DNA from: Chitinophagaceae bacterium
GTDB taxonomy: Bacteria; Bacteroidota; Bacteroidia; Chitinophagales; Chitinophagaceae
Reading direction: 5' to 3'
NCBI GenBank assembly: GCA_947446645.1
Contig: CANFHA010000005.1
Span: 1 to 64,000, forward strand
Length of the DNA: 64,000 nt
The position numbers were made by a program, and so were the translations under genes. The notes beneath the pieces were generated by a model, which was given only the letters and a program-made list of their open reading frames with translations, did no database searches and had not been told where the DNA came from. Positions 50,204 through 58,256 of this stretch are shown one piece after another. Numbering within the stretch: the stretch's first letter is position 1; every line of letters begins with the position of its first letter.

Positions 50204-52381
50204 ATGATCCATTACACTACAGAAAGATTACACCAGGCCCTAAAGCATTTTTTTGGTTATGACGAGTTTCGGTTCACCCAGCTAGGGGTTATAGAAAGCG
50301 TGTTGAGTGGCGCAGATACCTTCGCTATCATGCCTACCGGTGGGGGAAAATCTATCTGTTACCAGCTACCTGCCATGCTGCTGCCTGGTATTACCATTGT
50401 AATTTCCCCGCTCATAGCACTCATGAAAGACCAGGTGGATGCCTTGCTGGCAAACGGCATTCATGCTGCATTCCTTAATTCGTCCCAGTCAGCAGATGAG
50501 CAGAGCAGGGTAATAAGGGAAGCAGAAAACGGCAACATAAAGCTCCTGTATATCGCCCCTGAGCGCATACCTGCGAACAATGAAGCGTTTTTCATGTTCC
50601 TGAGAAAGCTCAATCCGTCTTTATTTGCCGTAGATGAGGCGCACTGTATCTCATCGTGGGGCCACGATTTCAGGCCGGAATACCTGAAGCTTTCAGTATT
50701 GAAGAAGGAATTCCCCGGCGTTCCGGTTATAGCCCTTACCGCCAGCGCCGACAAATTAACGCAAAACGACATTGTGGAGCGCCTGCAACTGCACAATCCA
50801 CACACTTTTATCTCCAGCTTCAACCGGCCCAATATCTCTTATTTTGTGCAGCCAAAGCGCGAAGCTTTCGGACATATATTAGAGTATATAAAGAAGCATG
50901 CTGATGAATGCGGTATCATTTACGCGCTCTCCCGCGCATCAACCGAAGATATAGCAGGACGCCTGCATGCAGCAGGAATTAAAGCCGCTTACTACCATGC
51001 CGGTATGGACGCCGCCGAACGCAGCCGTGTTCAGGAAGCCTTTCAGCGGGATAAATACAAAGTTATTGTAGCTACCATAGCCTTTGGCATGGGTATAGAC
51101 AAGTCGAATGTACGGTTTGTCATACACCACGACGTCTCTAAGAATATAGAGGGCTACTACCAGGAAACAGGAAGAGCAGGACGGGACGGACTGAAAAGCG
51201 ATGCCATACTTTTTTATTCTGTTGGAGATATTATAAAGCTAAAAAGGTTCATTCAGAACGACGATAATCCTAAGCAGGCCGCCATATCACAAAAGAAGCT
51301 GGCGCTGATGCAGGAGTTTTGTGAGCACGAAGGATGCCGCCGCCAATACCTCATGCAATACTTCGGTGAGCAATTCCCGGCTTATTGCGGTAGCTGCGAC
51401 TATTGCCTGAGCTCACTGGAAGAAAAGGATGCTACCATCGATGCTCAGAAGCTGCTATCGGCCATCATCCGAACGGGTGAACGATACGGCGCAGGCTATA
51501 TAATTGATTTTCTGCGTGGATCTGCCAGCGAAAAGATACAGGCAGCCCATAAAGAACTGAAAACATATGGCATTGGTAAAAACCTGAAAAAGGAAGAATG
51601 GCAGTGGATGATACAGCAACTCCTATACCATAAATTCATAGACAAAACGGAAACAGAATACGCTACACTAAAGCTGAACGAAAAGGGATGGAAGATACTG
51701 AAGGGTGAATCTGAGCTAAAGCTGGTGATGAAGAAAGAGAAAGAAGAAGTGGCCAGCTACGAGGAACAGGATTATGACAAACAACTATTCCACGACTTGC
51801 GTGCAGTGAGAACCGATATAGCAGAACGCGAGCATGTGCCTGCCTATGCCATAGTGCCAGACAATGCCCTGGTAGACCTGGCTACCTACCTGCCAGCAAA
51901 TTTTGATGAGCTCCGGCATATATCCGGCTTTGGTGACTACAAGATCAGCAGGTATGGTGCAGGCTTCCTTACGGTCATTAAAGACTATACCCAGAAGCAT
52001 AACCTGCAATCGAAGATCCACTTTAAAAAGCCGAAAAAAGACAAGAAAACAACATCGGCCAAAGCAGGTAAACCGGCCTTCAACACCACACAAAATACTA
52101 CCCTGGAAATGTTCCGCGAGGGCATAAAGATACCTGAGATAGCTGCTGTGAGGAATCTATCTATAGCTACTATAGAAAACCACCTTGCTGCCTATGTGAG
52201 TGCCGGCGAGCTGGATATTTTCAAATTTGTAAGTAAGAGTAAGCTTCAGACGATACTGGCCGCAATAAAAAGCCTGGGCCAGGTATTTGCCTTAAAGCCG
52301 ATCAAAGATCTGCTGGGCGATGAATATACTTATACCGAGATCAAAATGGCACTGGAATACTATAAGAAAGAGAACCAGTAG
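50204..52381 (+). CDS. recQ: ATP-dependent DNA helicase RecQ
   Basis: A 725-residue helicase. Helicase motifs: Q-motif FTQLGVIESVLSG, Walker A PTGGGKSICYQLP near residue 44, DEAHCISSWGHDFRPEY near 143 (motif II), TASADKLT, SFNRPNISYFV, and motif VI TGRAGRDG. The RQC zinc site has C-x-x-x-C-R-R-Q and CGSCDYCLS. The HRDC-like and a further C-terminal region (about 590-725) with FREGIKIPEIAAVRNLS, resembling the RecQ-associated helix-turn-helix, follow. It unwinds replication and recombination intermediates. Length is longer than E. coli RecQ (609), as usual for this phylum. Confidence 0.96.
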   Translation: MIHYTTERLHQALKHFFGYDEFRFTQLGVIESVLSGADTFAIMPTGGGKSICYQLPAMLLPGITIVISPLIALMKDQVDALLANGIHAAFLNSSQSADEQSRVIREAENGNIKLLYIAPERIPANNEAFFMFLRKLNPSLFAVDEAHCISSWGHDFRPEYLKLSVLKKEFPGVPVIALTASADKLTQNDIVERLQLHNPHTFISSFNRPNISYFVQPKREAFGHILEYIKKHADECGIIYALSRASTEDIAGRLHAAGIKAAYYHAGMDAAERSRVQEAFQRDKYKVIVATIAFGMGIDKSNVRFVIHHDVSKNIEGYYQETGRAGRDGLKSDAILFYSVGDIIKLKRFIQNDDNPKQAAISQKKLALMQEFCEHEGCRRQYLMQYFGEQFPAYCGSCDYCLSSLEEKDATIDAQKLLSAIIRTGERYGAGYIIDFLRGSASEKIQAAHKELKTYGIGKNLKKEEWQWMIQQLLYHKFIDKTETEYATLKLNEKGWKILKGESELKLVMKKEKEEVASYEEQDYDKQLFHDLRAVRTDIAEREHVPAYAIVPDNALVDLATYLPANFDELRHISGFGDYKISRYGAGFLTVIKDYTQKHNLQSKIHFKKPKKDKKTTSAKAGKPAFNTTQNTTLEMFREGIKIPEIAAVRNLSIATIENHLAAYVSAGELDIFKFVSKSKLQTILAAIKSLGQVFALKPIKDLLGDEYTYTEIKMALEYYKKENQ

Positions 52382-52477
52382 CATTGACTATTAGCTTGCC
52401 TGTAAGCGCCTTTACTACTTTATTAACATTCTGTTGGGTCATTCATTGCCTACCTTTACGCGCAAAAATTTTAGTAT

Positions 52478-53215
52478 TTGAGCAAGAAAATAAAGATAGG
52501 TGCAGTCAGCTACCTGAACACCAAACCCCTACTCTACGGCCTTGAGCACAGCGACCTTATCAACGAAATTGACATTGTTCTGGACTACCCTGCCCTGCTT
52601 GCAAAAAATTTACAGGAAGGCACTATTGACGTTGCATTACTCCCGGTAGCAGCTATTCCATCCATACCCGGCGGTCACATAGTTAGCGACTACGGCATAG
52701 CTGCCGATGGCAATGTTGTCTCTGTAGCTATCTTCAGCCAAGTGCCTATGGAGGAGATCAAAACTGTTTACCTCGATTATCAGTCACGCACCTCTGTGCG
52801 GCTTGCACAGCTGCTGCTGGAACAATACTGGAATAAGAAAGTAGAATACAAGCCTGCTACCGAGAACTTTATTGAATACATCAATGGCACTAATGCCGGG
52901 GTCATCATTGGCGACCGCGCGCTGAAGCAACTGCACAACTTTGAGTATGTGTATGACCTGTCTGCAGCATGGAATGCTTTTACCGGCCTTGATTTTGTGT
53001 TTGCAGCATGGGTGGCCAACAAGCCGTTACCGGCAGATTTCATAGCCCGCTTCAATGCCGCCAATGCAGAGGGGTTGAAGCATATAGACGTTGTCATTGC
53101 AGAAAATCCGTTCCCTTATTACGACCTCGCGACCTACTATACAGACAACATTAAATTTCAGCTGGACGATCAAAAGAAGAAAGGCCTGGCAAAATTTCTC
53201 GAACTCATCCGGTAA
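52478..53215 (+). CDS. mqnA: Chorismate dehydratase, futalosine menaquinone pathway
   Basis: A 245-residue MqnA-type enzyme (chorismate to 3-enolpyruvylbenzoate). It begins KKIKIGAVSYLNTKPLLYGLE, the family N-terminus, and has DYPALLAKNLQEGTIDVALLPVAAIPSI and TSVRLAQLLL. Its presence predicts menaquinone made by the futalosine route. The start is a TTG at 52478 (reading TTG AGC AAG AAA): no ATG or GTG fits before the conserved segment. It is convergent with the pseudouridine synthase gene (stops 8 bp apart). Confidence 0.93.
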   Translation: MSKKIKIGAVSYLNTKPLLYGLEHSDLINEIDIVLDYPALLAKNLQEGTIDVALLPVAAIPSIPGGHIVSDYGIAADGNVVSVAIFSQVPMEEIKTVYLDYQSRTSVRLAQLLLEQYWNKKVEYKPATENFIEYINGTNAGVIIGDRALKQLHNFEYVYDLSAAWNAFTGLDFVFAAWVANKPLPADFIARFNAANAEGLKHIDVVIAENPFPYYDLATYYTDNIKFQLDDQKKKGLAKFLELIR

Positions 53216-53223
53216 GTTGCCCG

Positions 53224-54177
53224 CTAAGATGCTTTTTTAGGTCCCTTGCCCCGGTTGCTCCTGAAATCTTTAAAGGCGCTCTTTTTGCCTTTTTTTTCTC
53301 CAACAGGTCTTTCAGGCCTGGCTGGTCTGGCGGGCTTCTCCGGTTTGTCCTGGGGAGCTTCATTAGGTGCTTCGCGTTTCTTTTTGGGTATATACTGCAC
53401 AGGAGCGCGCTCCGTAGCAGACGACCTTGTTTTAGACGCACTTTCCGTTTTATCTGAATCTGCAACCAGTTCGTTCATCTTTTCTATCTCGGGTAGCGTC
53501 AGGTATCGCCACTTACCTACCGGTAAGTTACCGAGCTCTACATTCATTATCCTCACCCGCGACAGACTCATTACTTTGTAGCCCAGGTGCTCACACATGC
53601 GCCTTATCTGCCTGTTCAATCCTTGTGTAAGAATGATCCGGAACCGGCGGCTGCCCTCCTGGCGAACAAAGCACTTTTTAGTGACCTTGCCGAGCACCGG
53701 CACACCGGCACTCATTTGTTTCACAAACTCTGGCGTCACGGCTTTATCTACTGATACCACATATTCCTTTTCGTGGTTGTTCGCCGCGCGCAGTATCTTG
53801 TTCACTATATCTCCATCATTCGTAAGGAAGATAAGCCCATCTGAGTCCTTATCAAGCCTCCCTATCGGGAATATCCGTTTCGGATGGTTTATGTAGTAGA
53901 TGATATTCGACCTGTCTTTTGCATCCGTAGTGGAGGTTACGCCTTCCGGTTTATTGAATGCAATATAAATGGGGCGGGCCTTTGCTTTCTTCGACTGCGT
54001 CTTTATGGGCTCGCCATCTATCTCTACAGAATCACCGGGGCCTATCTTTGCGCCCGGCAATATCAATTCTCCGTTTACAGTTACTCTTGCCTGCTCTATT
54101 AGCTTATCTGCTTCCCTGCGCGAGCAGAAGCCCGATGAGCTGATATACTTGTTGAGGCCGATCTTATCATTATCCAT
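53224..54177 (-). CDS. rluF: RsuA/RluF-type 23S rRNA pseudouridine synthase
   Basis: A 317-residue synthase. An S4 domain (about residues 6-65; IGLNKYISSSGFCSRREADKLIEQ) is followed by the RsuA/RluB/RluE/RluF catalytic domain with YIAFNKPEGVTSTTDAKDRSN, GRLDKDSDGLIFLTNDGD (catalytic Asp) and LNRQIRRMCEHLGYKV. The RluF-like FNKP-GVTST features suggest RluF (U2604 of 23S rRNA) but the exact target cannot be fixed. A C-terminal basic, Pro/Ala/Arg-rich extension of about 80 residues is low-complexity and likely disordered. The ATG at 54177 is chosen over an upstream one at 54195. Confidence 0.85.
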   Translation of the reverse strand: MDNDKIGLNKYISSSGFCSRREADKLIEQARVTVNGELILPGAKIGPGDSVEIDGEPIKTQSKKAKARPIYIAFNKPEGVTSTTDAKDRSNIIYYINHPKRIFPIGRLDKDSDGLIFLTNDGDIVNKILRAANNHEKEYVVSVDKAVTPEFVKQMSAGVPVLGKVTKKCFVRQEGSRRFRIILTQGLNRQIRRMCEHLGYKVMSLSRVRIMNVELGNLPVGKWRYLTLPEIEKMNELVADSDKTESASKTRSSATERAPVQYIPKKKREAPNEAPQDKPEKPARPARPERPVGEKKGKKSAFKDFRSNRGKGPKKAS

Positions 54178-54253
54178 TTGCTGTAAAAGTACCATTTATA
54201 GTGTAAAGTCTCAAGCTGTTCCATTATTGCACTTATGTGCAGCGAGCAGGCCT

Positions 54254-54288
54254 TTGTCCATACGCTTACTATTATTTCCTTACTTTTG
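54254..54288 (+). promoter_or_regulatory. Promoter of the AhpD-like gene
   Basis: A perfect -7 TACTTTTG at 54281-54288 with TTG at 54254-54256 (spacer 24, one or two longer than usual). Leader of about 32 nt to the ATG at 54327. Confidence 0.5.
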
Positions 54289-54326
54289 AAATTGTACACT
54301 CTTTACTAAATACTTCAGACTTATAC

Positions 54327-54668
54327 ATGAGCCAGATACAGGAATTCAACGACTACCGCGCCAAAATGAATGAGGTCATTCTTGGCAAACAGAACAAAGT
54401 GATCAATCGCCTTTTCAACCTGGATACCAACACTTATGCCGAAGGAGCATTAACTACAAAGACAAAGGAGATGCTGGGCCTGGTAGCCAGCATGGTGCTA
54501 CGGTGCGACGATTGTATAAAATACCACTTGGGAAAGTGTCACGAACAGGGCATTACCACAGAAGAGATCTATGAGATATTCGCCGTGGCAAACATTGTAG
54601 GCGGCACCATTGTGATACCGCACACGCGCCGCGGAGCCGAGTTCTGGGAAGAACTGGTGAGCCAATAA
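54327..54668 (+). CDS. Carboxymuconolactone decarboxylase/AhpD-family protein
   Basis: A 113-residue all-helical protein of the AhpD-like group. The redox CxxC motif is present as RCDDCIKYHLGKCHEQG (Cys-x-x-Cys-x3-His), with the N-terminal FNLDTNTYAEGALTTKTKEML helix before it. Such proteins act as alkylhydroperoxidases or general thiol-disulfide enzymes; the CxxC and His fit that chemistry. The ATG at 54327 is used; an upstream frame starting at 54237 runs through the promoter. Confidence 0.9.
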   Translation: MSQIQEFNDYRAKMNEVILGKQNKVINRLFNLDTNTYAEGALTTKTKEMLGLVASMVLRCDDCIKYHLGKCHEQGITTEEIYEIFAVANIVGGTIVIPHTRRGAEFWEELVSQ

Positions 54669-54684
54669 AAGAATTACTTCCGCA

Positions 54685-55194
54685 TTACTTTATGCTAATG
54701 CCGTCGTTTACTCTGGTAGCAGTTGCTACTACTACATCAGATGCCGGCGTCACCGTAATATTCAGTGTAGTAACAGTGGTTGATTCATCATTACCATGAT
54801 GGTTGCCGCAGTTACCACCACTGTGGTGCCCATTGTTTTGCCCGCCGCCAAAGCAGCCACCAGAAAGCATAGTACCTCCATGCGTGGTAAGGATAACCAC
54901 ATCAGACCCTACATAATTTGCCGCAGGCGTATACTGAAGCGTTGTATTTCCATTTGCATCGGTAGTTACCGTGCTTGCTTTTGCATGGCTGGCCCCTGTG
55001 GTTATCTGCGTGCTGCTTGCAGCTGATACAGGCACTGTGTACGTGTAAGATGTATTTTCTGCAACCGTGATATTTGCAGTTTGCTCCAGCACCTCAGCTT
55101 TGTGCTGACCGGGCAGCAGATCGCACTTGATACAAGATTGTGTGAATGCGAGCGACACGGCCGCTAAAGAAAGGACTAAGTATATCTTTTTCAT
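54685..55194 (-). CDS. Cys/His/Gly-rich lipoprotein, unknown function
   Basis: A 169-residue lipoprotein (lipobox SLAFTQSC, Cys near 21; then IKCDL). It has a Thr/Val-rich, Ig-like segment (TYTVPVSAASSTQI, TLQYTPAANYVGSDVVILTTH) reminiscent of cadherin-like domains that carry an A-N-Y-x-G-x-D motif. Residues about 112-135 are unusual: CFGGGQNNGHHSGGNCGNHHGND, with two Cys and four His among Gly and Asn. This looks like a metal-binding stretch. It is convergent with the AhpD-like gene (stops 16 bp apart). Confidence 0.65.
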   Translation of the reverse strand: MKKIYLVLSLAAVSLAFTQSCIKCDLLPGQHKAEVLEQTANITVAENTSYTYTVPVSAASSTQITTGASHAKASTVTTDANGNTTLQYTPAANYVGSDVVILTTHGGTMLSGGCFGGGQNNGHHSGGNCGNHHGNDESTTVTTLNITVTPASDVVVATATRVNDGISIK

Positions 55195-55249
55195 ACCGGA
55201 GTTTTTTACCTGTTACAAATATAGGGAACCTTAATCATAAAAAAATCAT

Positions 55250-57505
55250 CTATTGATCCGGCGTTTCTATACGTTCTATTTTGCTGATCCCATCCAGCGC
55301 ACCCAGCCGATTACAGAAGTTGTTCAGCTCTTCCCGGTCATGCACATAGATCATTATATTGCCTTCAAATATTCCGTCTTTTGAGTCAATGCTTATGGAG
55401 CGCATGTTCAGCTTCAGCTCGCCAGATATTACGTTGGTGATCTTTTGTATCACACCCACGTCATCCATACCTATTATACGCACACCGGTGAGGAATGATA
55501 TCTCCTTGTTCTTCGCCCACTTCGTACGCACTATTCTGTGCCCGTAGTTTGCCAGCAGCTGTGCTGCATTAGGGCAGTCGGTACGATGCACTTTCAGGCC
55601 CTCCCCTGATGTTACAAAACCAAACACATCATCGCCGGGTATGGGCTGGCAGCACTGTGCCAACTTGTATAATACCTTGTCAGATCGTTCGCCGAATATG
55701 ATCAGTTCAGCGCCTTTACCTGGTTTTGTTTTCAGTGCATCTTCACTTGGCTTGCTCTCCAGCTTCGCCTCCCGCGGGTGCAGGAATTTATCACCATATA
55801 CGCTAAACTCGTTGAGGTCTTTCAGGTCTATACTGCCTACAGCTATTGCATAGTAGAGGTCCAGCGTGGACGATTTTTTGTAATAGTGTACCAGCTCGTT
55901 TATGTTGTGCTGCGAATTCGACACCTTCAGCTGGTCCATTTTCTTTGCCAGCGCATCCTTTCCGTCCTCCGCTATTTTGCGTTTGTCTTCCTTCAGGTAG
56001 TTCTTTACCCTCGATTTGGCCTTGGCCGTAACAAGGAAAGAAAGCCAGTCTTCGGAAGGGTTTTGCTTCGATGATGTTATTACCTCCACCTGGTCACCAC
56101 TATTGAGGTGATAGCTGAGCGGCACCAGCTTGTAATTCACTTTGGCGCCTATGCAGCGCATGCCCAGTTGGGTATGTATGTCAAACGCAAAGTCTAGTGC
56201 TGTCGCACCCTTAGGCAGTACACGCATATCACCCTTAGGTGTGTAAATGTATATTTCCTCGGTAAAGAGATCCAGCTTTATATCCTGTATAAAGTCTATG
56301 GTGTCTGTATCCGGGTTATTAAGTATTTCACGCAGGTGCTTCAGGAAGCTGTCCAGCTTACTTTCCTGTGCAGAAACTGTACCCTCTTTATACTTCCAGT
56401 GTGCCGCCAGTCCCTTCTCTGCTATCTCGTTCATACGCTCGGTGCGTATCTGCACTTCCACCCACTTGCCGCCCGGGCCCATTACTGTAGTGTGCAGCGC
56501 CTCGTATCCGTTGCCTTTGGGCACACTTATCCAGTCGCGCAGGCGCTCTGTACTGGGGCGGTAAAAATTGGTGATGATGGAATATATCTTCCAGCAGTCT
56601 TCCTTCTCTCTTTCCGTTGGCGATTTCAGTATCACACGTATCGCGAAGAGGTCATACACCTCGTCAAACGTTACGTGCTTTGTCTTCATCTTATTCCATA
56701 TTGAGTTTATGGCCTTTGGCCTGCCATATATCTCAAAGTCGAAACCATTGTGCTGCAGTTCTTCCTTTATCGGCTTTATAAACTCATTTATATAGCGTGT
56801 TCGTTCGCGTTTGGTTTCCTTCAGGCCCTTTGCAATGTCCTGGTATATATCCGGCTGTGTGTACTTCAGTGCCAGATCTTCCATCTCGCTCTTTATCTCG
56901 TACAGGCCCAGCCTGTGAGCCAGTGGCGAGTATATGTAGGTTGTTTCCGACGATATTTTCAGCTGCTTGTCCCGGCTCATGCTTTCCAGCGTGCGCATAT
57001 TGTGCAGCCTATCGGCAAGCTTTATCAGTATCACACGCGGGTCATCAGCCAGCGTCAGCAGTATCTTTCTGAAGTTCTCCGCCTGTATAGTTGTATCCGC
57101 CTTTATGTCTACTACATTCGATATTTTAGTAAGCCCGTCAATGATCTTTGCAATGTAAGTATTGAACTCACGGGCTATATCCTCCAGTGTTATCTCTGTA
57201 TCTTCTACCGTATCGTGCAGCAGTGCGCATATCGCCGAGTTCACACCGAGACCTATCTCCTCTACCACTATCCGGGCCACGGCAAGCGGATGCAGTATAT
57301 ATGGCTCGCCCGATTTGCGCCGCATATCCTTATGCGCTTCCACTGCTATTTCAAATGCATGGCGCAGCAGCGCTTTATCACCTTTTTTCAGCCGCTCTTT
57401 AAGCGATCTGAGCAATGCCCTGTACTCACGCAGGATCATTTTCTTTTCCTCTTCATCATCCAAATTATATGGAGCCGTTATTGTTCCGTCTATCTGTGTT
57501 ATCAT
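55250..57505 (-). CDS. Bifunctional (p)ppGpp synthetase/hydrolase, Rel/SpoT family
   Basis: A 751-residue stringent-response enzyme. The HD hydrolase domain is intact (YILHPLAVARIVVEE and ALLHDTVEDTEI, about residues 70-100, with the later HNMRTL). The synthetase domain holds EIYGRPKAINSIWNKMKTK and VYDLFAIRVI, GNGYEALHTTV (about 240-370). A TGS domain (DMRVLPKGATALDFAFDIHTQLG) and a C-terminal ACT domain (VRIIGMDDVGVIQKITNVI) complete the long Rel architecture. Both active sites look intact, so it should both make and degrade (p)ppGpp, the usual single long Rel of Bacteroidota. Confidence 0.96.
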   Translation of the reverse strand: MITQIDGTITAPYNLDDEEEKKMILREYRALLRSLKERLKKGDKALLRHAFEIAVEAHKDMRRKSGEPYILHPLAVARIVVEEIGLGVNSAICALLHDTVEDTEITLEDIAREFNTYIAKIIDGLTKISNVVDIKADTTIQAENFRKILLTLADDPRVILIKLADRLHNMRTLESMSRDKQLKISSETTYIYSPLAHRLGLYEIKSEMEDLALKYTQPDIYQDIAKGLKETKRERTRYINEFIKPIKEELQHNGFDFEIYGRPKAINSIWNKMKTKHVTFDEVYDLFAIRVILKSPTEREKEDCWKIYSIITNFYRPSTERLRDWISVPKGNGYEALHTTVMGPGGKWVEVQIRTERMNEIAEKGLAAHWKYKEGTVSAQESKLDSFLKHLREILNNPDTDTIDFIQDIKLDLFTEEIYIYTPKGDMRVLPKGATALDFAFDIHTQLGMRCIGAKVNYKLVPLSYHLNSGDQVEVITSSKQNPSEDWLSFLVTAKAKSRVKNYLKEDKRKIAEDGKDALAKKMDQLKVSNSQHNINELVHYYKKSSTLDLYYAIAVGSIDLKDLNEFSVYGDKFLHPREAKLESKPSEDALKTKPGKGAELIIFGERSDKVLYKLAQCCQPIPGDDVFGFVTSGEGLKVHRTDCPNAAQLLANYGHRIVRTKWAKNKEISFLTGVRIIGMDDVGVIQKITNVISGELKLNMRSISIDSKDGIFEGNIMIYVHDREELNNFCNRLGALDGISKIERIETPDQ

Positions 57506-57767
57506 ACTTTTCCTACGCCTTTCCTTACCCGTTTGTTACCGTGTTGTTATACTAATTTACATAAAAAATCGCTGGTTAACAAATATAAGATCATCAAAGT
57601 GTTGCTGGGAAGTAGGGCGTTTTGCAACTGCAATTTTTCAATAGCTAAATGCATGTAGTAACACAATTAATATCAAGTAGAAATTAATCTAATATAATTA
57701 ATACTCATTAATAAAATTCAATGAAATGTGCGTACTTTTCAACCAATTAATCCCCTTAATACCAGGA

Positions 57768-58187
57768 ATGGAAAATACGAAGACATATTCTTTCCAGAGA
57801 ATTATGGCTATTGAAGATTCTCAGATTGATCAGTATGTTATTGAGCAAATGATGAAGAGAAGCAACTTTGCAGAGCAGGCCACCATTTGCGGCTCTGCAA
57901 AAGATGCACTTGACAAACTGGGCGAGCTGAACGATAATAAAGATGCTTTACCACAAATCATTTTCCTCGACATTCACATGCCTAACATGAATGGCTTTGC
58001 ATTTCTCTCAGAGTTGGAGAAAAAGTACGGGCATATCAAAGACCTCATGTCTGTCATCATCCTCACTACATCGCTCGACCCAATAGATCGCACTACATCC
58101 AACTCTTACTCCAACATTAAGATGTACCTCAACAAGCCGCTGACGATTGATAAGCTGCAGTATGTGAAGAGCCAGCTAGGTGCCTGA
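57768..58187 (+). CDS. Single-domain response regulator (CheY-like)
   Basis: A 139-residue protein consisting of a receiver only: IEDSQIDQYV near residue 14, phosphoacceptor Asp near 68 in IIFLDIHMPNMNG, ILTTS for the Thr, and the Lys in MYLNKPLTIDKLQYV. There is no output domain, so it acts by protein-protein contact or as a phosphate sink. The ATG at 57768 is chosen over the ATG at 57726, whose extra residues are hydrophobic and match no receiver. Its last 30 bases are nearly repeated 4.6 kb downstream (62772-62804). Confidence 0.88.
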   Translation: MENTKTYSFQRIMAIEDSQIDQYVIEQMMKRSNFAEQATICGSAKDALDKLGELNDNKDALPQIIFLDIHMPNMNGFAFLSELEKKYGHIKDLMSVIILTTSLDPIDRTTSNSYSNIKMYLNKPLTIDKLQYVKSQLGA

Positions 58188-58200
58188 TAACTGATATTAA

Positions 58201-58240
58201 AAACAAAACCGGCTCCTGTACAGAGGAGCCGGTTTTGTTT
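58201..58240. terminator. Perfect 17-bp bidirectional terminator
   Basis: Arms 58201-58217 and 58224-58240, 6-nt loop, with A-rich and T-rich ends. It separates the convergent response-regulator and large T9SS protein genes. Confidence 0.9.
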
Positions 58241-58256
58241 TGTGATTAACCCTGAA

